This document shows, piece by piece, positions 1-8,868 of a DNA stretch of 64,000 nt. The notes below the pieces were generated by a model. The model had not been told where the DNA came from. It ran no database searches and was given only the letters and a program-made list of their open reading frames with translations. How positions within the stretch are numbered: position 1 is the first letter of the stretch; every line of letters starts with the position of its first letter. Position numbers and translations under genes: made by a program. The stretch lies in contig JACJNX010000042.1 in the NCBI GenBank assembly GCA_014695255.1, forward strand, positions 98,204-162,203. The letters run 5' to 3'. The DNA comes from Cyanobacteria bacterium FACHB-63. GTDB lineage: Bacteria > Cyanobacteriota > Cyanobacteriia > Leptolyngbyales > Leptolyngbyaceae.

Positions 1-1
1 A

Positions 2-496
2 ACTGATGCGGAAACTGCTCTGAATCATGCTCTAAGTAGCTTGCGTGGGCGGATTGCCGAAACTGGAACCCGCGTTACCTTTGATCCGATGCCACAGATT
101 GTGGCAGACGGCATTCAATTGATGCAGTTGTTTCAAAACTTGATTGGAAATGCAATCAAATTCAAGGGAAATGAGCCACCGCAAATCCATATCGGCGTTC
201 AGCGACAGGAAGAGGCTTGGCTATTCTCAGTCCGAGATAATGGCATCGGCATCGAGCCGCAATTTAGCGATCGTATTTTCGTGATCTTTCAGCGGCTGCA
301 CACCCGCGATGAATATCCCGGATCAGGCATGGGATTAGCCATCTGTAAAAAGATTGTCGAATGCCATCGCGGACGCATCTGGGTCGAGTCAGAAATCGGT
401 CACGGCGCGACTTTTCACTTCACCATCCCCGTTGGAGGACGAGATCCCAGCCATGCGATCGGACAAAAGAAAAACTATCTTTCTAATCGAAGATAA
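2..496 (+). CDS. Sensor histidine kinase, C-terminal part (phytochrome-like), 5' end outside window
   Basis: The reading frame is open from the window edge, so the gene is cut off at its 5' end. What remains is a HATPase_c domain: N box NLIGNAIKF, G1 box DNGIGIEP, F box around IFVIFQRLH and G2 box GSGMGLAICKKI. The entering segment (TDAETALNHALSSLR) is of the kind that follows the H-box in cyanobacterial phytochrome-type kinases. The gene overlaps the next gene, an Rcp1-like receiver, which is the usual partner of a Cph1-type kinase. The ATP-binding domain would phosphorylate a histidine lying outside the window. The light-sensing assignment is inference from the neighbour; the kinase assignment is direct. 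Confidence 0.85.
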   Translation, partial: TDAETALNHALSSLRGRIAETGTRVTFDPMPQIVADGIQLMQLFQNLIGNAIKFKGNEPPQIHIGVQRQEEAWLFSVRDNGIGIEPQFSDRIFVIFQRLHTRDEYPGSGMGLAICKKIVECHRGRIWVESEIGHGATFHFTIPVGGRDPSHAIGQKKNYLSNRR

Positions 497-893
497 CCGA
501 GGCGATATTCGGCTCATCCAGGAAGCGCTCAAAAGCACCGCTACTGAATGTGAAGTCATAGTAGCGCGGGATGGAGTCGAAGCAATGCAACTCCTTCAGA
601 GTCAGGAAACTTACCCAGACCTGATTCTGTTGGACTTGAATTTGCCGAGGAAGGATGGACGGGAAGTGCTCGCCGAGATCAAAGCTGATCCATCGCTGAA
701 GCACATTCCCGTCGTTGTGCTGACGACCTCGCGCAATGAGGAAGACATTCATAAGAGCTACGATCTGCACGTGAATTGCTATATCGCCAAATCCCGCAAT
801 CTGAGCCAGTTGTTCAAAATCATTCGAGGGATTGAAGAGTTTTGGCTAGAAACCGCCACATTACCGATCAAAGTCGGACAGAGTCCCACTTAG
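453..893 (+). CDS. rcp1: Response regulator, Rcp1-like single receiver domain
   Basis: A 146-residue stand-alone CheY-like receiver. It has the acidic pair in LIEDN, the phospho-acceptor Asp61 in LILLDLNLP, the Thr in VVVLTTS and the conserved Lys in CYIAKSRNL. The last motif is typical of Rcp1, the receiver of the cyanobacterial phytochrome Cph1. There is no output domain. I chose the ATG at 453 rather than the earlier in-frame start at 354 because the protein begins directly before the receiver fold and GGAGG lies upstream at 434-438. The start overlaps the end of the kinase gene and the stop overlaps the next gene, so the three genes form one operon. Confidence 0.88.
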   Translation: MRSDKRKTIFLIEDNRGDIRLIQEALKSTATECEVIVARDGVEAMQLLQSQETYPDLILLDLNLPRKDGREVLAEIKADPSLKHIPVVVLTTSRNEEDIHKSYDLHVNCYIAKSRNLSQLFKIIRGIEEFWLETATLPIKVGQSPT

Positions 894-2932
894 AACAGCG
901 TCCTGGGGTCAAGGTGCTACTGGTCGAGGACAATGCAGCAGAAGCGCGGCTGTTGCAAGAGATTCTAAAGCATACAATCGAATGCCGATTTCAGCTTGTC
1001 CCCGTGCAGCGAATGCGCGAAGCGATCGCGCTATTGGAATCTGAGTCATTCGATGTTGTCTTGCTGGATCTCACCCTGCCAGATAGTGCGGGGCTCGACT
1101 CGCTGAATACCATGCTGCGGCATTCTCCCAATCTACCGATCGTGGTTCTGACCAACACAAACGACGATCAGCTTGCGATTCATGCCGTCCGACATGGCGC
1201 TCAGGATTATCTCGTGAAGCGGCAGATCAATCCGGATACCTTTATTCGCTCCATTCGATATGCGATCGAGCGCAAACAGGCAGCAGAAGCGCTCCGAGAA
1301 GCAAACGATATTCTGGAACATCGCGTTCAAGAACGGACAAGCGAACTGGAAACCGCAAATCAGCGGCTGCAACAAGAAATCGATCGCGCCCAGAAAATCC
1401 AAGAGCGGCTAGAACTCGCACAAAAAGCCGCAAAAATGGGCAGCTTTGAATGGAACCTCCATACCCAGGCAATGGCTTGGACGGCTGAAGTCGAAGCGCT
1501 CTACGGCATAGCGCCCGGAAGTTTTGGTGGCACTAATGCACACTGGATTGCATTGATTCACCCGGACGATCGCGCCAAAATCGAGCAAGAATGCCAAAGT
1601 GTGATCGCGCAACGTCACGGACTCGACACCGAATTCCGCATCCTGCATCCCAACGGCAGCATTCGTTGGATCGCGGTTCAAAGCAGCGTCTTTGCATCAG
1701 AACTAGATTCACCGCGAATGCTGGGAATTCACATGGATATCACCGAGAAAAAACAGCTTGAAGCCCAGTTTCTCAGAGCGCAGCGGCTCGAAAGCCTCGG
1801 AACTCTAGCCAGCGGAATTGCTCACGATCTCAACAACATCCTGACTCCCATTCTGGCAGTCACTCAACTGCTTCCGCTCAAACTGCCCAATCTCAGCGAC
1901 CAAAACCGCGTTTTGCTCACCACTGCTGAAACCAGCGCCCGACGCGGAGCCGATCTCGTGAAGCAAATTCTGTCGTTTGCACGAGGCGTTGAGGGGCGAC
2001 GAGTCAGCCTACAACTCTGTCACGTCCTGCGCGAAATTCAGCACATCATTCAACCCACCTTTCCCAAATCGATCGACCTTCACACAGACATCGCACCCGA
2101 CCTTTGGACAATCACAGGCGATGCAACTCAGATCCATCAAATCCTAATGAACCTCTGTGTGAATGCTCGCGATGCGATGCCCGACGGTGGATCTCTGACC
2201 CTCAAAGCTGAGAATGTCACGATCGATGCCGCGATCGCTCGCTTGCATCTGGATGCCCAAGTGGGGACTTACGTTTTAGTTACAGTGACGGATACGGGAA
2301 GCGGCATCACTTCAGAAAATCTTCAGCGGATTTTTGATCCTTTTTTCACCACCAAAGACATTGGCAAAGGCACAGGGTTAGGACTCTCCGCTTTGCTCGG
2401 CATTGTCAGAAGCCACGGCGGATTTGTCGATGTTCACAGCCAAATTAATCAAGGCAGCCAGTTCAAGATTTATCTACCTGCCACTTCTACGATCGCCCCC
2501 CCCGCCCCACTCAATTTCAAATCGCTGTCCGGTGAACAAACCCTGATTTTGATTGTCGATGACGAAGCAGCCGTTTGCGAAACGACAAAAGCGATATTGC
2601 TCGATTACGACTACCAAGTGCTGACCGCTGCGAGTGGCTTAGCGGCGATCGATCTTTTGACGCAATACAAAACCCAAATTGAGACCGTTTTGCTCGATTT
2701 GATGATGCCATCGCTGGATGGATTCGCCACGTTGCCCCTACTGCGGCATTGGAATCCTCAACTGTATGCAATTGCCATGAGCGGAGTTGCTTCTACAGAA
2801 GTCGTTGCCCAAGCAGAAGCGCACGGCTTTCAGGGATTCTTGCAAAAGCCATTTACCACCCAAGATCTCGTGAGCATCCTGTCTTGCGATCGCGCTTTAC
2901 CGCAGAATGCAGGGTACTCTACCGAGAGGTAA
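842..2932 (+). CDS. Hybrid sensor histidine kinase (REC-PAS-HisKA-HATPase-REC)
   Basis: A 696-residue soluble hybrid kinase. An N-terminal receiver spans about residues 22-140 (Asp76 in VVLLDLTLP, Lys126 in DYLVKRQ). A coiled coil follows (145-190), then a PAS domain (about 195-305, PAC-like end GIHMDITEKKQLE). A HisKA domain carries His328 in GIAHDLNN, then comes HATPase_c with an N box (LMNLCVNARDAM), DTGSGI and GKGTGLGL, and a C-terminal receiver (LLDLMMPSLDG). There is no membrane segment. The likely start is a TTG at 842 overlapping rcp1; no ATG precedes the receiver in this frame, so the start is uncertain by a few codons. It probably acts with the upstream kinase and Rcp1 in one phosphorelay. 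Confidence 0.85.
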   Translation: MARNRHITDQSRTESHLEQRPGVKVLLVEDNAAEARLLQEILKHTIECRFQLVPVQRMREAIALLESESFDVVLLDLTLPDSAGLDSLNTMLRHSPNLPIVVLTNTNDDQLAIHAVRHGAQDYLVKRQINPDTFIRSIRYAIERKQAAEALREANDILEHRVQERTSELETANQRLQQEIDRAQKIQERLELAQKAAKMGSFEWNLHTQAMAWTAEVEALYGIAPGSFGGTNAHWIALIHPDDRAKIEQECQSVIAQRHGLDTEFRILHPNGSIRWIAVQSSVFASELDSPRMLGIHMDITEKKQLEAQFLRAQRLESLGTLASGIAHDLNNILTPILAVTQLLPLKLPNLSDQNRVLLTTAETSARRGADLVKQILSFARGVEGRRVSLQLCHVLREIQHIIQPTFPKSIDLHTDIAPDLWTITGDATQIHQILMNLCVNARDAMPDGGSLTLKAENVTIDAAIARLHLDAQVGTYVLVTVTDTGSGITSENLQRIFDPFFTTKDIGKGTGLGLSALLGIVRSHGGFVDVHSQINQGSQFKIYLPATSTIAPPAPLNFKSLSGEQTLILIVDDEAAVCETTKAILLDYDYQVLTAASGLAAIDLLTQYKTQIETVLLDLMMPSLDGFATLPLLRHWNPQLYAIAMSGVASTEVVAQAEAHGFQGFLQKPFTTQDLVSILSCDRALPQNAGYSTER

Positions 2933-2947
2933 AAGCTGAGGTAAGGA

Positions 2948-4474
2948 ATGCTGGCAAGGGTTTGGAGTGCGTCACTCATTGGAATCGATGCCGTAAAAGT
3001 CGGCGTTGAAGTCGATGTTGCGGGAGGATTGCCAGGAATTGTTGTAGTGGGATTACCCGGAACCGAGGTTCAAGAATCAAAAGAGCGGGTTAAAACGGCG
3101 ATCAAGAATTCTGGATTTGCATTTCCGATGCGGCGAATCGTGATTAATTTATCACCTGCGGACTTGCGGAAGGAGGGACCAAGCTTTGATCTTCCGATTA
3201 GTATCGGCATTCTCGCGGCAGCAGAACAGATTCAAACCGAAACCCTAGATGAGTATTTGTTTTTAGGCGAAGTTTCGCTCGATGGCAGTTTGCGTCCGGT
3301 AGCGGGAGTGCTGGCGATCGCTGCTGCCGCAAAACAACTTGGCATTTCTAGCTTAGTCGTACCTGCGGATAATGTCCGAGAAGCGGCGGTGGTTAAGGAT
3401 CTCAACGTCTACGGCTTTAAGCATCTATCCGAAGTTGGCGCGTTTCTCAACGATTCAAGCGGTTACATTCCGGCTCAAATTGATCTGACGATCGATCCCT
3501 CTGAGATGCAGGTTGCGGCTCCGGATTTGGGCGATGTTAAAGGGCAGGCTCATGCTCGTCGTGCCTTAGAAATTGCGGCAGCAGGGGGGCACAACCTCAT
3601 TTTTGTTGGACCTCCTGGCAGTGGAAAAACGATGCTGGCGCGAAGATTATCTGGAATCATGCCGCCGCTAGAGTTTGAAGAAGCGCTAGAAGTCACTCAG
3701 ATTCACTCGGTTGCGGGATTGTTGAAAGATAAAGGATCACTGATTGGCGATCGTCCGTTTCGCAGTCCGCATCATTCGGCTTCGGGTGCGGCGTTGGTTG
3801 GGGGCGGCACGTTTCCGCGTCCGGGTGAGATTTCGCTGGCGCATCGAGGAGTTTTATTTCTGGATGAGCTAACTGAGTTTCGACGCGATGTTTTAGAGTT
3901 TCTGAGGCAACCCCTAGAAGATGGCAACGTGACGATTTCTCGAACTCGGCAATCGGTTTCTTTTCCGGCGCGGTTTACCTTAGTTGCCAGTACCAATCCT
4001 TGTCCTTGTGGATTTTATGCAGATACAGTGCAGCCTTGCACTTGTTCACCGAGAGCTAGAGAGCAATATTGGGCGAGATTGTCAGGGCCATTAATGGACA
4101 GAATTGATTTGCAAGTGGGGGTCAATCGACTGAAGCCCGAAGAAATTACGCAGCAACCTACTGGAGAAGATTCAGCAACGGTACGCGCTAGAGTTCAACA
4201 AGCTCGCGATCGTGCCCTTTTCCGCTTCAAAGAGACTCCTTTACGCTGCAATGCCGAAATGCAAAGCGCCCATTTACGCCAGTGGTGCAAGCTGGATGAT
4301 GCAACGCGATCGCTGTTAGAGAACGCCATTCGACGGTTGGGATTATCGGTGAGAGCAAGCGATCGCATTCTTAAAGTGGCAAGAACGATCGCGGATTTAG
4401 CAGACGATGAGGCGTTACAAGTGCATCATGTGGCGGAAGCGATTCAGTATCGGACGATCGATCGAATGCAATAG
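2948..4474 (+). CDS. comM: YifB/ComM-family Mg-chelatase-like AAA+ ATPase
   Basis: A 508-residue protein of the usual length for the family. It has an N-terminal ChlI-like domain (about 20-140), a Walker A motif GPPGSGKT at 221-228, a Walker B-type stretch GVLFLDELTEF near 300, a cysteine-rich insert (NPCPCG followed by CTCSP) and a C-terminal Mg_chelatase_C domain. ComM is a hexameric helicase that promotes branch migration during natural transformation in other bacteria; that role here is inference. The ATG at 2948 follows GAGG. The gene starts 15 bp after the hybrid kinase and converges on the phosphoesterase gene with a 9-bp gap. Confidence 0.9.
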   Translation: MLARVWSASLIGIDAVKVGVEVDVAGGLPGIVVVGLPGTEVQESKERVKTAIKNSGFAFPMRRIVINLSPADLRKEGPSFDLPISIGILAAAEQIQTETLDEYLFLGEVSLDGSLRPVAGVLAIAAAAKQLGISSLVVPADNVREAAVVKDLNVYGFKHLSEVGAFLNDSSGYIPAQIDLTIDPSEMQVAAPDLGDVKGQAHARRALEIAAAGGHNLIFVGPPGSGKTMLARRLSGIMPPLEFEEALEVTQIHSVAGLLKDKGSLIGDRPFRSPHHSASGAALVGGGTFPRPGEISLAHRGVLFLDELTEFRRDVLEFLRQPLEDGNVTISRTRQSVSFPARFTLVASTNPCPCGFYADTVQPCTCSPRAREQYWARLSGPLMDRIDLQVGVNRLKPEEITQQPTGEDSATVRARVQQARDRALFRFKETPLRCNAEMQSAHLRQWCKLDDATRSLLENAIRRLGLSVRASDRILKVARTIADLADDEALQVHHVAEAIQYRTIDRMQ

Positions 4475-4483
4475 AGGTTGATT

Positions 4484-5368
4484 CTATGGTGCAGCGCTGA
4501 CCATGATGCTTTCTTCCTGTGCGAGTTCGGCGGCTTTGCGCTTGAGCGTAATGACTGTGACTTCTGGCGAACAAAACAATCGCCCTGGAAAATAGGTTCC
4601 TAAGCCGCGATTCACATACAGCCGATTATTTCCGACTTGATGGAAACCCTTCACCCATTCCCAGTGTTTCATGACGCGATAACAAGCGGCTAATACAGGA
4701 ATCCGGTGGCGAATTCGCTTTGGTAACTTCCGATATAGATTGGCGCATAGCACTGAGACATTCAAAATTCCCGGAATAATGATTTGTCCGCCGTGAGTGT
4801 GTCCCGAAAGCTGTAAATCGATGCGGTAGTTTTGCAGCGAATCGGCACAGTCGGGATTATGGGCGAGGACAATTCGCGGCAGATCGGCGGGGAGTTGCTG
4901 CATTAGTGTGCCTGCGTTTTGCTTAAATGCACCTGTCCAAAAGTCGGCTAAACCTACCAGCGCAAGTCCTTCCCCCAGTGGATAGGCAACTTCATTCCAT
5001 AGCACTTGAATCTCAACTTGTGCGAGCGCATCGGTAATGATTTGCTTGCTGTTGCGACCGTACAAATCATGATTGCCCAAAATTCCATAGATGCCCGATC
5101 GAGCTTCCACCTGTTTTAATCGCTTGACTAATTCATAGATTGGGGTCGGATCGTCGGTGACAAAATCGCCTGTGATGACAACAAGATCCGCTTCGGCTTG
5201 ATTGGTTGCCTCGATCGCTTGGTTCAACGCTTTCTCAGATAAACGCTTGCCGTCGTAGTGTAAATCCGAAAGTTGAACGAGTTTTGTGCCATCTAAATGA
5301 GCGGGAAGATTATTGATCGCAACGGTCAGGGTTTCGACTTTGACGGACTGATTGAATAGGGGCTGCAT
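4484..5368 (-). CDS. Calcineurin-like metallophosphoesterase
   Basis: A 294-residue metallophosphoesterase of the YaeI/YkuE type. The metal-binding motifs are all present and in order: SDLHYDG, ITGDFV, GILGNHD, an AHNPD-type segment and the terminal LSGHTHGGQ. Relatives hydrolyse phospholipid head groups or other phosphodiesters at the membrane; the substrate here cannot be read from sequence. There is no clear signal peptide. The gene stands alone between comM (convergent) and the reductase gene on the same strand 54 bp upstream. Confidence 0.87.
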   Translation of the reverse strand: MQPLFNQSVKVETLTVAINNLPAHLDGTKLVQLSDLHYDGKRLSEKALNQAIEATNQAEADLVVITGDFVTDDPTPIYELVKRLKQVEARSGIYGILGNHDLYGRNSKQIITDALAQVEIQVLWNEVAYPLGEGLALVGLADFWTGAFKQNAGTLMQQLPADLPRIVLAHNPDCADSLQNYRIDLQLSGHTHGGQIIIPGILNVSVLCANLYRKLPKRIRHRIPVLAACYRVMKHWEWVKGFHQVGNNRLYVNRGLGTYFPGRLFCSPEVTVITLKRKAAELAQEESIMVSAAP

Positions 5369-5422
5369 ATCGTTTGGGTTAAGGCGCTTTTAGCTTAACA
5401 AAACTTACCCAGATGCAGCCGA

Positions 5423-6922
5423 TTATGAAAGTTTGGTCAAGAATGCTAAAAGTCTTTGGCTGGTAGGGGTGAGCAGAGTTTTTCGATAGGCATCGGCAGC
5501 TTTTCTGATCGCTTCGGCTTGCGTAGGATACGGATGAATCACGCTAGATAAGGTATTTAAGCCGCGTTTACCGACGATCGCTAAAGTAATTTCGCTAATC
5601 ATTTCGCCTGCATGACGGGCGACGATCGTCGCTCCCAAAATTTGATCTGATCCTTTTCGATGCAAAATTTTGACAAACCCGTTGGTTTCTCCGTCGGCTA
5701 TGGCGCGATCGACTCGCTCTAATGGAATCTTGATAACTTCGGCATTTGGAGCTTCACTGAGTCCAACTTGAGCAATCTCAGGATCGGTGTAAATAGCTTT
5801 CGGCATGATTAAATTGCTGAGCTTTGATCGACCCAATCCAAACGGTGAAAAGAGGGCATTCTTAATTACAATTCGCGCTGCGGCATCGGCTGCATGAGTG
5901 TATTTCCAATCCATACAGATATCGCCTGCTGCATAAATTCGCGGATTTGTAGTTTGCAAATAATCATTCACTTTCACGCCTTTTTTGTCGTAGTCAACGC
6001 CAACCGCATCTAGGTTTAATCGTTCTACATTGGCTGATCGACCCGCTCCAACTAAGATCTCATCAACCGTAATTTGCTGTGAGTTGAAGTGAATAACTTT
6101 CCCCTGATTGGTTTTTTCAACTTTATCGATCGAGCTATCAAAAATAATCTGAATACCCTCTTGCAAAAATACTTGCTGTAGAAGTTCTGCGGCTTCAGGA
6201 TCTTCGCGATCGAGCAGTCGATTTTTATTATGAAATAGCGTCACTTCACATCCCAAACGTCGAAAAGTTTGCGCCATTTCACAACCGATCGAACCGCCGC
6301 CGATGATTGCTAATCGATTCGGGCGATCGATTAATGAAAACACTGTTTCATTCGTCAAAAATCCTGCTTCTGCCAATCCTGGAATATTGGGATGACTGGC
6401 ACGCGCTCCGGTGGCAATTACAGCTTTTTTGAACTTCAGGATCTGATCCCCAACTGCAATCCGCTCTCGATCTAAAAACTTTCCTTCACCCAGAAATATA
6501 TCAACTCCAAGTTTTTGAAATCGTTGGGCTGAATCGTTCTCGCTAATTTGCGATCGCACCCGTCGCACTCGTTCCATCACGGCGGCAAAATCGACTTCAA
6601 TCTGATCCGGGGGCATGACTCCGAACGATCGCGCCTGCTGCATTTCTCCGACTACGCGGGACGATCGGATCATCGTTTTCGAGGGCACACACCCAACATT
6701 GAGACAGTCGCCGCCCATTAAGTGCTTCTCGATTAGCGCAACTTTCAGCCCAATTCCTAATCCTGCTGCTCCTGCTGCAACGACTAAACCCGCCGTCCCC
6801 GCACCAATCACGATTAGGTCATACCGCTCCGCGGGTTGTGGATTGCTCCAATCAAGTGGATGAACGCGAGAAACCAGTAATTCATTGTGAACATCGATCG
6901 GAGAAATGAGCGAGTCTTTCAT
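5423..6922 (-). CDS. Mercuric-reductase-like FAD-dependent disulfide oxidoreductase
   Basis: A 499-residue pyridine nucleotide-disulfide oxidoreductase. It has an N-terminal FAD motif (VIGAGTAGL), the redox-active pair Cys73/Cys78 in GGDCLNVGCVPSKTM, a central NAD(P) motif (AIIGGGSIGCE), the second FAD motif (IYAAGDI) and a C-terminal dimerisation domain with the catalytic HPYPT. The family holds lipoamide dehydrogenase, glutathione reductase and MerA. It lacks the N-terminal HMA domain and the terminal vicinal cysteines of true mercuric reductase, so mercury reduction is doubtful. It starts 4 bp after the TVP38-type membrane gene. Fusion or adjacency of these two families is common in cyanobacteria, so they likely work together at the membrane. 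Confidence 0.88.
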   Translation of the reverse strand: MKDSLISPIDVHNELLVSRVHPLDWSNPQPAERYDLIVIGAGTAGLVVAAGAAGLGIGLKVALIEKHLMGGDCLNVGCVPSKTMIRSSRVVGEMQQARSFGVMPPDQIEVDFAAVMERVRRVRSQISENDSAQRFQKLGVDIFLGEGKFLDRERIAVGDQILKFKKAVIATGARASHPNIPGLAEAGFLTNETVFSLIDRPNRLAIIGGGSIGCEMAQTFRRLGCEVTLFHNKNRLLDREDPEAAELLQQVFLQEGIQIIFDSSIDKVEKTNQGKVIHFNSQQITVDEILVGAGRSANVERLNLDAVGVDYDKKGVKVNDYLQTTNPRIYAAGDICMDWKYTHAADAAARIVIKNALFSPFGLGRSKLSNLIMPKAIYTDPEIAQVGLSEAPNAEVIKIPLERVDRAIADGETNGFVKILHRKGSDQILGATIVARHAGEMISEITLAIVGKRGLNTLSSVIHPYPTQAEAIRKAADAYRKTLLTPTSQRLLAFLTKLS

Positions 6923-6926
6923 GTGA

Positions 6927-7541
6927 TTAATTCTGTTCTAAACCGTTATCCTGTAATGCTTTTCGAGCGATTCGCGTTACATACACTGATACAATCACTG
7001 TAGCAATCAACCCCACGATGCGAATTGCCCATTGTGCGGATTGTGCTTCTTGACTCAATTGCGTTGTACCGATCGTTGCCAAATTTCCTGCCAGCGAACC
7101 GATATACACATACATCACAGTGCCGGGAATCATGCCCACACAGCCGATCGCGTAATCTCTCAGCGTTACCCGCGTCACTCCAAACGCATAATTAAGCAAA
7201 GTAAACGGGAACACAGGCGATAGCCGAGTCAAAATCACGATTTTTAACCCGTCTTTCGCTACCGCTTCATTAATCGTTTTGAATTTGAGATTTCCTTCAA
7301 TTCGTTGTGTCACCCAATCTCGCGCTAAATAGCGTCCGATTAAGAAAGCCGCGATCGCCCCGCAAGATGCTCCCACGAAGACATAAATTGATCCCCACAT
7401 CACCCCAAATACGGCTCCCGCCCCAAGCGTCAAAATCGTTCCGGGGATGAAAAGAACGGCAGCGAAAATATAGAGAATGATGAATACGATCGTCCCGATC
7501 GTATTGAGATTCTGAATCCAAGCGAGAGCCTGTTGCAGCAT
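6927..7541 (-). CDS. TVP38/TMEM64 (DedA-like, VTT domain) membrane protein
   Basis: About 204 residues with several hydrophobic segments and the VTT/SNARE-associated core (FIPGTILTLGAGAVFG, then FLIGRYLARDWV, and later RLSPVFPFTLLNYAFGVT). It sits in the cytoplasmic membrane. DedA/VTT proteins are linked to lipid scrambling or transport. The frame stays open upstream to a TTG at 7688, but those 49 extra residues are not membrane-like, so I prefer the ATG at 7541. The gene runs into the oxidoreductase with a 4-bp gap, indicating one transcript. Confidence 0.85.
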   Translation of the reverse strand: MLQQALAWIQNLNTIGTIVFIILYIFAAVLFIPGTILTLGAGAVFGVMWGSIYVFVGASCGAIAAFLIGRYLARDWVTQRIEGNLKFKTINEAVAKDGLKIVILTRLSPVFPFTLLNYAFGVTRVTLRDYAIGCVGMIPGTVMYVYIGSLAGNLATIGTTQLSQEAQSAQWAIRIVGLIATVIVSVYVTRIARKALQDNGLEQN

Positions 7542-7794
7542 AAGTTTAGAGAAGGTTAAAAGGTCGAAAATCGATGTAGCATCCGCCTTGTGTAAGAATT
7601 TGTAATAAAAACGATCATCAATTCGGAATACCTTAATAAATAACGCAACAGGGTGATTCTGGCATTTAGGGTACGATTCTGGGTTCAAAGCTTTGAGCAG
7701 CAGTGGATTCGGGAATTTAATCTAAAATTTGGGATCACAAGCGAACATCAAACGCCAGCGAATCACTTAAATTTACAGTGTTGGGAAGTTTAGA

Positions 7795-8514
7795 ATGAGC
7801 AGCAATTTAGCAACAAAACTTCGCGAAGGAACCAAAAAAGCTCACACAATGGCGGAGAACACAGGCTTCATCGCGTGTTTTCTAAAAGGAACGGTAGAAA
7901 AAGAGTCCTACCGTAAGCTCGTTGCAAACTTTTACTTCGTCTATTCGGCAATGGAAGAGGAAATGCGGCGCCACAAAGACCACGCGATCTTGTCAAAGGT
8001 GTACTTCCCAGAACTTGAACGCAAAGAAGCGCTAGAGCAAGATTTAGCTTACTACTTCGGCAAAAACTGGCGGGATCAAGTCGCTCCTTCGACAGCGACT
8101 CAATCCTACGTTTCAAGGATTCACCAAATTGGAAGCAGCAATCCTGAACTCTTGATTGCTCACTCTTACACGCGCTACATTGGCGACCTGTCCGGCGGTC
8201 AAATTCTCAAGAAGATTGCCCAAAACGGCATGAATTTGACTGAAGGAGAAGGCACGAGCTTCTATGAGTTCAAGCACATCTCCGACGAAAAGGCCTTCAA
8301 GAAAGAGTATCGCGCTCGGCTCGATTCGATGCCGATCGACGATGCCACGGCCGACCGGATTGTCGAAGAAGCGAACGATGCGTTCGGCATGAACATGGAA
8401 ATGTTCAAAGAGCTAGAAGGCAACTTGATTAAGGCGATCGGTCTTGCTTTGTTTAACGCTCTCACCCGCAGACGCGGACGGGGTAGCACTGAACTGGCAA
8501 CGGCAGAAAATTAA
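7795..8514 (+). CDS. ho1: Heme oxygenase (biliverdin-forming)
   Basis: A 239-residue heme oxygenase, the usual length for cyanobacterial HO1. The proximal heme ligand is His17 in GTKKAHTMAEN. The distal-helix signature YTRYIGDLSGGQ is complete. The enzyme opens heme at the alpha-methene bridge using reduced ferredoxin and gives biliverdin IXalpha, the precursor of phycobilins and of the phytochrome chromophore. The ATG at 7795 follows a 106-bp gap from the divergent TVP38 gene. No terminator hairpin was seen directly after the stop. Confidence 0.95.
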   Translation: MSSNLATKLREGTKKAHTMAENTGFIACFLKGTVEKESYRKLVANFYFVYSAMEEEMRRHKDHAILSKVYFPELERKEALEQDLAYYFGKNWRDQVAPSTATQSYVSRIHQIGSSNPELLIAHSYTRYIGDLSGGQILKKIAQNGMNLTEGEGTSFYEFKHISDEKAFKKEYRARLDSMPIDDATADRIVEEANDAFGMNMEMFKELEGNLIKAIGLALFNALTRRRGRGSTELATAEN

Positions 8515-8552
8515 AAATTTGCTTCTCAATTGATTGAATCCTGGGAGCTACG

Positions 8553-8732
8553 GTGAAGAAAATCATCGGGTTTCCAGGATTCGTTGTTTGGAATTGGTAC
8601 GATCGACGATGGTTTGATGAAATCGATATCGTTGATGGAATTCGGGCGATTAATTGTCGTTCCAACCGCGAGATCCGGGTAGTAGAGACGCGATTAGGAG
8701 CTTCGCTGCACCTTCGGTGTTCGCGTCTCTAG
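8553..8732 (+). CDS. Possible small protein of 59 residues, unknown
   Basis: A short frame starts at a GTG 38 bp after the heme oxygenase stop, with GGGAG five bases upstream (8543-8547), a well-placed ribosome binding site. The predicted peptide starts MKKIIGFPGFVVWNWYDRRW and has no membrane segment. Its last third is encoded by an 11-bp inverted repeat that also occurs elsewhere in altered form, which lowers the chance that the whole frame is a real protein. No family is recognised. If not coding, the interval 8515-8868 holds only this repeat and the promoter of the CobW gene. Confidence 0.3.
   Translation: MKKIIGFPGFVVWNWYDRRWFDEIDIVDGIRAINCRSNREIRVVETRLGASLHLRCSRL
8683..8731. repeat. 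Inverted repeat, 11-bp arms (TAGAGACGCGA)
   Basis: Perfect arms at 8683-8693 and 8721-8731 enclose 27 bp that contain a further small hairpin (CACC TTC GGTG). The arm sequence AGACGCGA recurs in the palindrome at 27452-27479, so this looks like a dispersed cyanobacterial repeat rather than a gene-specific terminator. No T-run follows. Confidence 0.6.
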
Positions 8733-8868
8733 GGTGTCGGGTAAACGCATGATTGATCGCACTCGTATTTCAACGGTATCGACGGGGCGATCGACATTTC
8801 GGCATCCCCTCAATTGATAATTGCGGACACGCGCCGCGTAAACTGAAGGCAACGCACTTAAATAAACT

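Noticed and set aside
5423..6922. True mercuric reductase
   Set aside because: It lacks the N-terminal heavy-metal domain and the C-terminal cysteine pair; no merR, merT or merP nearby.
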